Of a stretch of DNA of 64,000 bases, positions 54,067-61,484 are shown piece after piece. This stretch comes from Rhizobium leguminosarum (GTDB lineage Bacteria; Pseudomonadota; Alphaproteobacteria; Rhizobiales; Rhizobiaceae). The stretch covers positions 108,021-172,020 of the forward strand of contig NZ_MZMU01000009.1 in the NCBI RefSeq assembly GCF_004123835.1. Reading direction: 5' to 3'. Position 1 is the first letter of the stretch. Each line of letters begins with the position of its first letter. The notes below the pieces were generated by a model that was given only the letters and a program-made list of their open reading frames with translations, was not told the origin of the DNA and made no database searches. The translations under genes and the position numbers were made by a program.

Positions 54067-54816
54067 TCAGGCCTTCACCTTATCGGGGCGGCCGTGTAGC
54101 GGCTCGGCCCGATGCCAGTTTTCTAGGATGCGGCCATCTGTGTGTTTCTGCCGCGCCCAGCGGATACCGTTCGAGATCACCTTATGCACGGTCTTGTCGT
54201 GATAGATCGGGTAGGTCTCGTGGCCGGGGCTGAAGAAGAAGATGCGCCCGCGCCCGCGCTGGAAGGTGCAGCCGCTGCGGAACACCTCGCCACCGGAATA
54301 CCAGGAGATGAACACAAGCTCGTCCGGCTGCGGAATGTCGAAGGGCTCGCCGTACATTTCCGAGGCATTAACCTCGAAATAGGGCGGCAGCCCCTCGGCG
54401 ATCGGATGCGAGGGGTTGACCACCCAGACACGCTCGAGATCGCCATCCGGCGTCTCGCGCCAGGAGAGGTTGGCATTGGTGCCCATCAGCCGGCGGAAGA
54501 GCTTGGAATGATGGCCGGAATGCAGGACCAGCAGACCCATGCCCTTCAGCACGCGCTGCTGCACGCGATCGATCAGCCCGTCGCTGACCTCCTCATGCGC
54601 CATATGCCCCCACCAGAGCAGCACGTCGGTGTCATCGAGCACGCTGTCCGGCAAGCCTTCATGGGGATCATCGAGCGTGCCGCGGCGGATTTCGAAATCC
54701 GGATGGGCAATGCCGGCAGCGATCGCTCCGTCGATACGATCGGGGTAGATCTCCTGAACCTCTTTGTGGAGCTGCTCGTGGCGTCCCTCGTTCCAGATGG
54801 TGACCTTGATTGTCAT
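54067..54816 (-). CDS. ThuA-family (trehalose-utilisation-like) protein
   Basis: The 249-residue protein belongs to the ThuA-like fold related to class I glutamine amidotransferases. Family signatures are VTIWNEGRHEQ, DVLLWWGHMAHEEV, GMGLLVLHSGHHSKLF, RLMGT, and SPGHETYPIYHD. In Sinorhizobium ThuA acts with ThuB (Gfo/Idh) in trehalose breakdown through a keto-sugar. Here it is the last gene of an importer operon, 57 bp after the ATPase, and a Gfo/Idh gene lies across the divergent promoter. That combination supports keto-sugar chemistry on an imported glycoside. Confidence 0.87.
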   Translation of the reverse strand: MTIKVTIWNEGRHEQLHKEVQEIYPDRIDGAIAAGIAHPDFEIRRGTLDDPHEGLPDSVLDDTDVLLWWGHMAHEEVSDGLIDRVQQRVLKGMGLLVLHSGHHSKLFRRLMGTNANLSWRETPDGDLERVWVVNPSHPIAEGLPPYFEVNASEMYGEPFDIPQPDELVFISWYSGGEVFRSGCTFQRGRGRIFFFSPGHETYPIYHDKTVHKVISNGIRWARQKHTDGRILENWHRAEPLHGRPDKVKA

Positions 54817-54873
54817 GGCATTCCTCGATGTATAGGCCTCGATGTTTAGGCCTTGATGTTTCGGGGGAAATTG

Positions 54874-55956
54874 TCAGGCGGTTGCCGGACGGATGACCCG
54901 GCCGGCGGAATCGAACAGATGGCAGGCGGCGGGATCGGCCGTCAGCGCCACGCGGTCGCCCGGCCGCACGGCGATATCGCCTTCGGCGCGCACCACGATC
55001 GGCTGCTGCTGCGAGCCGACGGTCATGTAGGTCTCGACGCCGAGCCGCTCGACGATGACGACCTCGGCGGTGAAATGGCCCTGGCCCTCGGCTGCGATCT
55101 TCAGATGCTCCGGCCGGATGCCGAGCTTGGCTTCGCCCTGCGGCACCGCGCCGTTTGCATCAGCCAGATCGAGCGAAAGTCCGATCGGGCTGTCGAGGTG
55201 CAGCCTGCCGGCCATGGGCCGCGTCGCGGTGACGGGAATGATGTTCATCTTCGGCGAGCCGATGAAGGTCGCGACGAATTCATTGTCCGGCTGATGGTAG
55301 AGCGCCATCGGCGCTCCTGCTTGCGCCACCACACCCTTGTTCAGCACGACGATGCGGTCGGCCATCGTCATCGCCTCCACCTGGTCGTGGGTGACGTAGA
55401 CGACGGTCGCCTTCAACTCGCGGTGCAGGCGCTGCAGCTCGGCGCGCATCTGCACCCGCAGCGCCGAATCGAGGTTCGACAACGGCTCGTCAAACAGGAT
55501 CAGCGCCGGTTTCTTGATGATGGCCCGGCCGATCGCCACGCGCTGGCGCTGGCCGCCGGAGAGGGCGGCCGGGCGGCGGTCGAGGTAATCGGTGAGCTGC
55601 AGAATTTCAGCGACAGCTTCCACCTGCCGGCGGATCTCCGCCTCCGGCACTTTCTTCAGGCTGAGCGAGAAGCCAATATTTTCGGCAACGCTCATATGCG
55701 GATAGAGCGCATAGGACTGGAACACCATGGCGATGCCGCGCTTGTCGGGCGGCACGTCGTTGATGCGTTTGCCGTTGAGGATGAGGTCGCCCTCGTCGAT
55801 GCCTTCGAGGCCGGCGATCATGCGCAGCAGCGTCGACTTGCCGCAGCCGGACGGGCCGACGAAGACCGCGAATTCGCCGTCTTCCACGGTGATGTCGACG
55901 CCTTTGATGACCTCGAGCGCGCCGTAGAATTTGCGAACGTTTCTGAGATTGATCAT
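54874..55956 (-). CDS. Sugar ABC transporter ATP-binding protein (UgpC/MalK type)
   Basis: The 360-residue ATPase has Walker [10 protein letters not shown] at 34-42, LSGGQ at 132-136, [14 protein letters not shown] after it, an H-loop VTHDQVEA, and a C-terminal TOBE/regulatory domain with GIRPEH. It is fourth in the importer operon and 19 bp after the second permease gene. The family serves disaccharide, glycoside and glycerol-phosphate importers. Confidence 0.9.
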   Translation of the reverse strand: MINLRNVRKFYGALEVIKGVDITVEDGEFAVFVGPSGCGKSTLLRMIAGLEGIDEGDLILNGKRINDVPPDKRGIAMVFQSYALYPHMSVAENIGFSLSLKKVPEAEIRRQVEAVAEILQLTDYLDRRPAALSGGQRQRVAIGRAIIKKPALILFDEPLSNLDSALRVQMRAELQRLHRELKATVVYVTHDQVEAMTMADRIVVLNKGVVAQAGAPMALYHQPDNEFVATFIGSPKMNIIPVTATRPMAGRLHLDSPIGLSLDLADANGAVPQGEAKLGIRPEHLKIAAEGQGHFTAEVVIVERLGVETYMTVGSQQQPIVVRAEGDIAVRPGDRVALTADPAACHLFDSAGRVIRPATA

Positions 55957-55975
55957 CTGTTTCTCTTTCTTGATC

Positions 55976-56887
55976 TCAGCCCTTCACGCCGCCCGAAAAC
56001 GTCTGGACGAGGAAGCGCCGCGCAAAGCCGAAGGCAACGACGGCAGGCAGCAGATAGATGAAGGCCAAAGCCGTCAGCAGGCCGTAATCGATCTCGTTGA
56101 TGCGCAGGAAGGCGCGGAAAAGACCGAGTGGCAGCGTCTGCAGCTCCGGCGACGACAGGAAGATCAGCGGCAGCAGGAAATCGCCCCAGGCTGACATGAA
56201 GGCGAAGAGCCCGGCGGCGGCCAGCCCAGGCAGCGCCAGCGGGATCAGCACCCGGCGAATGCGCTGGATGAGAGTCGCCCCATCCATCAGCGCTGCCTCC
56301 TCGTAGTCCCTCGGCAGCCCGTCGAAGAAGGTCTTCATGATCCAGAGCGCCAGCGGCAATTGCATCGTCGCAAGCACCAGGATCAGCCCGAGATAACCGT
56401 CGATGAAACCGGTCCAGCGCATGATGTCACGGGCATAACTGCCGAAGATCGGCCTGAGCACCGCCGCTTCCGCATTGTTCAGCGTCAGCAGGAATTTGTA
56501 GAGCGGCACGACGAGCGCCGTCGGCGGCAACACGCGAATGAGCAGGATCGCGTAGAGGAAGGGCAGCTTCCACCAGGCCCGGGTGCGCGACAGCGCATAA
56601 CCGCCGAGCCCCGAAAGCACCATGACGAGCAGCGTCGCGCTAGCGACCACGAAGAGCGAATTGAACAGCCACTTCGCCCCGTCCTCCTTGGTGAAGACTC
56701 TTACATAGTTGGCGAAAGTCCACTGTTCCGGCCAGTGCAGGAAAAGCTGCGCATTGCCATCGAGAGAGGCAAGCAGCACCCAGAAGAAGGGCACGGCGCA
56801 GAAGATCGAGATCAGCGACAGTGTCGCATAGGCAATGAGGTCGGAGCGACCCTTGTTTGCAGTTTCGCTCGGGGAAACGACGGCCAT
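55976..56887 (-). CDS. Sugar ABC transporter permease (MalG type)
   Basis: The 303-residue protein has six transmembrane segments and the EAA loop as DYEEAALMDGATLIQRIRRVL. Start ATG 56887 lies one base after the stop of the partner permease, giving tight coupling. It is a MalG-type inner-membrane subunit. Confidence 0.9.
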   Translation of the reverse strand: MAVVSPSETANKGRSDLIAYATLSLISIFCAVPFFWVLLASLDGNAQLFLHWPEQWTFANYVRVFTKEDGAKWLFNSLFVVASATLLVMVLSGLGGYALSRTRAWWKLPFLYAILLIRVLPPTALVVPLYKFLLTLNNAEAAVLRPIFGSYARDIMRWTGFIDGYLGLILVLATMQLPLALWIMKTFFDGLPRDYEEAALMDGATLIQRIRRVLIPLALPGLAAAGLFAFMSAWGDFLLPLIFLSSPELQTLPLGLFRAFLRINEIDYGLLTALAFIYLLPAVVAFGFARRFLVQTFSGGVKG

Positions 56888-56888
56888 G

Positions 56889-57776
56889 TCAGACCTCCAC
56901 CTTCATGGCCCGGACATAGGCGATACCGAGGACCAGCGAGATGACGAGTGCGACGACGGCGACTGCGGCGCCATAGCCCAACTGGAAGGACGTAAAGGAC
57001 TGATTGTAGATATAGATGCTGACGACCTCGGTCGCCCCGCCCGGCCCGCCGCGCGTCAGCGCATAGACGAGGCCGAAGACGGCGATGGTGGAGACGGCCG
57101 AGATCAGCATATAGAGCAGGATCGTCGGCATCATCAGCGGCAGGGTGATGCGGCGGAACATCTGCGACGGGGTGGCGCCGTCCATGCGCGCCGCCTCGTA
57201 GATCTCCGCCGGGATGGTGCTGAGGCCCGCGGTCAGGAGGATCATCGCCGTGGCGATGCCGCGCCAGGTATTGACGACGATGATCATCGACAGTGGGAAG
57301 ACCTGCAGCCAGTCGGCCGGCGTGATGCCGAAAAGACTGACGATGCGGCTGAGTGTGGCATTGTCGCCGCCTGCCAGCATCGAGATCCACATGAAACCGG
57401 CGACGACCTCAGGGGCTGCATTCGGCAACAGAATGATCGACGAAAACAGCCGCCGGAAGCGGATCGGGCGGCGCAGCGCAATTGCCGAGATCAGGCCGAG
57501 CACGAATTGGCCGATCACCGCCGAACCGATGACGAAGACGAAGGTGACGAACAGCGAATTCCAGAACTTCGCGTCGTTGAAGAGCCGCGTGTAATTCCTG
57601 AGACCGACGAAGCGGGGCCGCAGCGCCGCGGCCCCGGTCAGCGCCTCATTGGTGAAGCTCAGATAGATAGAATAGAGGGCCGGATAGATGACAAAGGCCA
57701 GAAGCAGCACCAGCGAGGGCAGCAGGATCAGCAACCATTGGCGCTCGGCACGCTTTTCATGAGAGTTTCGGGCCAT
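56889..57776 (-). CDS. Sugar ABC transporter permease (MalF type)
   Basis: The 295-residue partner permease. Six transmembrane segments and an EAA loop (AEIYEAARMDGATPSQMFRR) are present. ATG 57776 is 95 bp after the binding-protein gene. The operon order, binding protein, two permeases, ATPase, ThuA, parallels the Sinorhizobium thuEFGKA order. Confidence 0.9.
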   Translation of the reverse strand: MARNSHEKRAERQWLLILLPSLVLLLAFVIYPALYSIYLSFTNEALTGAAALRPRFVGLRNYTRLFNDAKFWNSLFVTFVFVIGSAVIGQFVLGLISAIALRRPIRFRRLFSSIILLPNAAPEVVAGFMWISMLAGGDNATLSRIVSLFGITPADWLQVFPLSMIIVVNTWRGIATAMILLTAGLSTIPAEIYEAARMDGATPSQMFRRITLPLMMPTILLYMLISAVSTIAVFGLVYALTRGGPGGATEVVSIYIYNQSFTSFQLGYGAAVAVVALVISLVLGIAYVRAMKVEV

Positions 57777-57871
57777 GGAAGCTCACAACCTTATCGGCTT
57801 ATCAAATGAAGGCGGGAAGACGCGGGCGTCGGCGCCGCGTCCCCGTCCTGGCGGAAGAGACGATCCGGAGC

Positions 57872-59164
57872 TTACTTGACCATGTCGTCGCCGAGCGTTT
57901 CCTTGACGTAGTCGACAAGGATCTTCTGGGCGCCGGCGGCATCGGTTTCCTTGCGCAGCAGCGCTTCGGTGGCGCGCGCGACACCTTCCGAGACCGTGCC
58001 GAAACCGGAGGCCTGCTTCAGGAACACGCCGTTTCCGGCCGCGGCATGGATCGGAACCAGTTCCGTCAGCTTCTGGAACTCGGCATTGTCAGCCGCATCC
58101 TTGCTGGCCGGGATGTTGCCGATGCGGGCAGCGTAGGAAACCTGCGTCTCGATCGAACCGATCTCCATCAGCGCCTTGATCGCCAGCTCCGTATTGGCCG
58201 ACTTGGAATTGACGGCCCATGGCGCGGCGAGATTGGCCAGGACATATTGGCCACTGCTCTGGCCGGGAACCGTCCAGGTACCGACCACCTTCGTCACGTC
58301 AGGGATCGGGTTCTTGCTTTCGCGACCCCAGTCGAAAATGTAGCACCAGGAGCCGCAGGTGGTGGCGACAAGCTTGCCTTCCGGGAACATCTGGTATTTC
58401 GGCACGACCCAGGGCTCGGGCCCGAGCAGCGGCTGCGTCGGCATCAGATCCTTGTCGATCAGTTCCTTGTAGACGTTGAAGACGTCCTTGATGCCTTCGC
58501 CATTGAGGTCGAGCTTGCCGTCGGCATCGACGAGCTGCGGCGTCTTGGAACCGACGAGCAGATGCTGGAAGCCTTCGTCGAAGGCGCCGCTTCCCCAGGA
58601 GACGCCAGCCGGAAAGAGCAGGCCGTAGGCGCCGGTCTTCTGCTTGATCTCGGCCGCGCGGTCGAGAAGTTCCTGCCAGGTCTTCGGCTGTTCGGTGGAG
58701 ATGCCGGCTTTTTCGAGAACGTCCTTGCGGTAATAGATTTCCTGAATGCCGAGCATGAACGGCATCACATAGGTTTCGCCATCCGGGCTGACAGCAAGCT
58801 CCTTGGCGACGTCATAGAGGTTGGCGTAGCCGTCCCAGGCCTTGAACTCCTTGGTAACAGGCGCGAGGTAACCGGCTTCCACCATGTCGGAAACGGCAGC
58901 CGTCGTCGGGACGGAGAACAGGTCGGGCGCGTTGCCGGCGCCGAGCTCCGTCAGGAGCTTGGTAAGATAATCCTTGTCGGGTGCCGGATATTCGATGACC
59001 TCGACGGTGACGCCATATTTCTTTTCGATCCGCTCGACCGTCGACTTCATCGCGTCGATGCCGGCCTGACCATGATTTGCAATTCGGATTGTTTCTGCCT
59101 GCGCCAGCGTCGAAACCGCGCTCAGCAGAACGGCGCATAGGCCGCCAAGAACCATCTTCTTCAA
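57872..59164 (-). CDS. Sugar ABC transporter substrate-binding protein
   Basis: The 430-residue family 1 solute-binding protein starts with a signal peptide (KKMVLGGLCAVLLSAVSTLAQA, cleavage near residue 23). The start is probably TTG 59164, six bases after GGAGGA; the ATG three codons later is 15 bases from it. The mature protein has the two-lobe binding-protein pattern. The first gene of the operon, it faces the Gfo/Idh gene across a 203-bp regulatory region. It does not obviously match the trehalose ThuE sequence as I remember it. Confidence 0.88.
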   Translation of the reverse strand: MKKMVLGGLCAVLLSAVSTLAQAETIRIANHGQAGIDAMKSTVERIEKKYGVTVEVIEYPAPDKDYLTKLLTELGAGNAPDLFSVPTTAAVSDMVEAGYLAPVTKEFKAWDGYANLYDVAKELAVSPDGETYVMPFMLGIQEIYYRKDVLEKAGISTEQPKTWQELLDRAAEIKQKTGAYGLLFPAGVSWGSGAFDEGFQHLLVGSKTPQLVDADGKLDLNGEGIKDVFNVYKELIDKDLMPTQPLLGPEPWVVPKYQMFPEGKLVATTCGSWCYIFDWGRESKNPIPDVTKVVGTWTVPGQSSGQYVLANLAAPWAVNSKSANTELAIKALMEIGSIETQVSYAARIGNIPASKDAADNAEFQKLTELVPIHAAAGNGVFLKQASGFGTVSEGVARATEALLRKETDAAGAQKILVDYVKETLGDDMVK

Positions 59165-59265
59165 CGGAAGTCCTCCCTTTTGTAGAGACACGGCGCCCTC
59201 CAGCACCGGTCGTGAAAATGTACACGCATTCCAAATGCTGGCAAGACGGTTTCTGAAAAGATTTT

Positions 59266-59345
59266 AACTCGAGTTTTAATACACTGATATTACTTGTTTA
59301 TTTAGATATTGCCATCGCCATACCGTTTGTGTAATCGTGTGCACA
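59266..59345. promoter_or_regulatory. Divergent promoter region with two palindromes
   Basis: AACTCGAGTT at 59266-59275 and TGTGCACA at 59338-59345 are perfect palindromes in an AT-rich gap between the binding-protein and Gfo/Idh genes. LacI-family proteins bind such short CG-centred palindromes, and a LacI gene is the second gene of the rightward unit. The two sites would cover both promoters. Confidence 0.5.
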
Positions 59346-59367
59346 ATCTATCCAAGGAGGAGTTTTC

Positions 59368-60372
59368 ATGTCTGAGAAATTGCGTCTCGGCGTCATCGGT
59401 GCCGGCTTGAAGGCGGCGGAATATGCCGAGAGCTGGGTCAAGATGTCGGAGATCGAATTTGCTGCACTCGCCGACACCACGGCGGCTTCGCGCCAGCGCT
59501 TGATCGACGTCTGCCTCGCCGCCGGCGCACCCGAGCCGAAGGGCTTCGAGGATTATCGTCAGATGCTCGCCGAATGCCGGGGCGAACTCGACATCGTCTA
59601 CGTCTCCACCCCGCATGCCTTCCATGCCGAGCAGGCAACCGCCGTCGCCGAGGCCGGCCTCGACCTCTTCCTGGAAAAGCCAATGGTGACGACAGTCACT
59701 GAAGCCGAGAAGCTGATCGCCGCGCAGAAAAAGAGTGGCGTCACGATCGTCACCGCCTTCCAGGGCGGCCTGTCGCCGCTGGTGCTCGACACGCGCCGGC
59801 GGGCCCTCGCCGGCGAGTTCGGCGAGCTGATCGCCATATCGGGCATGATCTGGGAAAGCTGGTCGTCCAATTACCACGGCCACTGGAAGCAACGGCCTGA
59901 CATCTCCGGCGGCGGCTTCATGTTCGATACCGGTGCCCATATGATGAACACGGTCTGCCTGCTCGCCAATTCCGATTTCGACAGCGTCTCGGCCTACATG
60001 AACAATCACGGCAGACAGGTGGATATCGCCACCGCCGTCTCCGCCCGGCTGAAGAACGGCGCGTTGGCGACATTGACGGCCGCCGGCGAAGGCCCTCCGG
60101 GCTGCGCCTCCTACATCACCTTCTTCTATTCGAAGGCGATCGTGCGCATCGACGCCTGGGGCGGCTGGCGCGAGATCAGTGTCGGCCGCACCGCCGAGCC
60201 GCGCGAGGAGGCTGAGATTCTCGGCAATCCGATGAAGAATTTCCTCGCCATTCGCGAGGGAAAGATGGAAAACTCCGGCTCCGTTGAAATGGGCCTCAGA
60301 TTCGCTAGGCTATGGGATGCAATTAAGGAATCGGCAGCGGCCGACGGCGCTTCCGTCAGGATCGTCGCCTAA
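59368..60372 (+). CDS. Gfo/Idh/MocA-family oxidoreductase
   Basis: A 334-residue NAD(P)-dependent sugar oxidoreductase. The Rossmann motif reads LGVIGAGLKAAEY (about 6-18), the EKP motif is in FLEKPMVTT, and the substrate domain has GGGFMFDTGAHMMNTV with the Asp and His expected to contact the sugar. AAGGAGGAG precedes the ATG. Such enzymes oxidise sugar hydroxyls; ThuB-like members act at C3 of a glycoside. Its partner ThuA-like gene is in the divergent operon. Confidence 0.88.
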   Translation: MSEKLRLGVIGAGLKAAEYAESWVKMSEIEFAALADTTAASRQRLIDVCLAAGAPEPKGFEDYRQMLAECRGELDIVYVSTPHAFHAEQATAVAEAGLDLFLEKPMVTTVTEAEKLIAAQKKSGVTIVTAFQGGLSPLVLDTRRRALAGEFGELIAISGMIWESWSSNYHGHWKQRPDISGGGFMFDTGAHMMNTVCLLANSDFDSVSAYMNNHGRQVDIATAVSARLKNGALATLTAAGEGPPGCASYITFFYSKAIVRIDAWGGWREISVGRTAEPREEAEILGNPMKNFLAIREGKMENSGSVEMGLRFARLWDAIKESAAADGASVRIVA

Positions 60373-60384
60373 CAGGCGCTGAAG

Positions 60385-61383
60385 ATGAGCGGTATGAGCA
60401 GACGGCGGATCACCTCGAAGGAACTGGCGAAACTCGCCGGCGTCTCCTCCGCCACCATTTCCCGCGCCTTTTCGCCGGATTCGCGCATCGGCAGCGCGAC
60501 GCGCGACCGCATCCTCGCCGTCGCCCGTGAACATGGCTATCAGCCGAACGCAATCGCCCGCTCGCTGAACAATCAGCGCTCGCGCCTCGTCGCCCTGGTC
60601 GTCAATGCGATCGGCAACCCTTGCGAGGCTGAGGAACAACAGCTTCTCGTCCACCGCCTGCAGGCAAGACAATTGCTGCCGATCATCCTCTGCTGCGCCG
60701 ATCATTCCGACCGGCTGCAATTGATGCGCCTTGCCTCCACCTATCAGGTCGATCACGTCGTCGTCTTCTCCGACATGGTGTCGATGCAGGATGCTGTGGA
60801 CATCTTCCACACGACCAAGCCGATCATCGTCTCATTCGAGCCGCTCGACAACGAAAACGTCTCCAGCATCCGCATCGACGGCGCGCAGGCCGCCGACGAG
60901 ATCATCGACAAGATCGTCCGCGACGGCAAGAAGCGTTTCGCCTACCTCTCCGGCACCAGTTCAAGCTGGATCGACAAGCTCAGGCGCAAATGGTTCGCCG
61001 ATGCGCTGACCAAGCGCGGCCTCTCTTTCGAAGCGCAGGCATTCGGTGACTACTCCTATGATTCCGGCTTCAAGGAAGCCGTGCTCCTGCTGCACCGGGA
61101 TAAAGTCGACGCCATCATCTGTGGCAACGATGTCATGGCGATCGGTGCGCGCGATGCCGCCCGCCGGGTGCTCGGCAAGAACACCCCTGATGATATCGCC
61201 ATCGTCGGCCAGGACGGCATCGCCATGGCCGCCTGGGATTGCAACGACCTGACCACGCTGAGCCTCGACCACGTCGCCTTCATTGATGCCGTCGTCGAAC
61301 TGATCGAACGCCATGACGCCGAGGTCGAAGGCCCGCACAGCATCACGCTCACCTGCACCGCCCGCTGGGGCTCGACCGCCTAA
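60385..61383 (+). CDS. LacI-family transcriptional regulator
   Basis: The 332-residue protein has a LacI helix-turn-helix at about 10-60 (TSKELAKLAGVSSATISRAFSP) with a hinge of the type PNAIARSLNNQRS, and a sugar-binding effector domain of the LacI/GalR fold. It begins 12 bp after the Gfo/Idh stop with a weak ribosome site, and so is probably co-transcribed. It is the best candidate to bind the palindromes at 59266-59345 and control the importer operon and this one. Confidence 0.9.
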   Translation: MSGMSRRRITSKELAKLAGVSSATISRAFSPDSRIGSATRDRILAVAREHGYQPNAIARSLNNQRSRLVALVVNAIGNPCEAEEQQLLVHRLQARQLLPIILCCADHSDRLQLMRLASTYQVDHVVVFSDMVSMQDAVDIFHTTKPIIVSFEPLDNENVSSIRIDGAQAADEIIDKIVRDGKKRFAYLSGTSSSWIDKLRRKWFADALTKRGLSFEAQAFGDYSYDSGFKEAVLLLHRDKVDAIICGNDVMAIGARDAARRVLGKNTPDDIAIVGQDGIAMAAWDCNDLTTLSLDHVAFIDAVVELIERHDAEVEGPHSITLTCTARWGSTA

Positions 61384-61418
61384 CAGCTTGCATACCCATT
61401 GCATCAAGGAGGAATAGT

Positions 61419-61484
61419 ATGACTCAATTTTCACGCGCCGAAAGGCGCCGCACCGTCCCTGATGCCGTAACCGGGAGAGCCTGA
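61419..61484 (+). CDS. Predicted 21-residue leader peptide abutting the GH2 gene
   Basis: An ATG at 61419 follows the strong ribosome site AAGGAGGAATAGT and opens a 21-codon frame rich in Arg that ends in TGA directly before the GH2 ATG. GCGCC-GAAA-GGCGC at 61435-61448 makes a tetraloop hairpin inside it. The GH2 gene itself has only GGGAGAG at hand, so coupled translation through the leader is plausible. No homology is recognised and it could be a vestige. Confidence 0.45.
   Translation: MTQFSRAERRRTVPDAVTGRA

Noticed and set aside
54067..60372. The canonical trehalose thu operon
   Set aside because: Order and families are similar, but the Gfo/Idh gene is divergent, a GH2 gene is attached and the binding protein does not obviously resemble ThuE. 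Called thu-like only.
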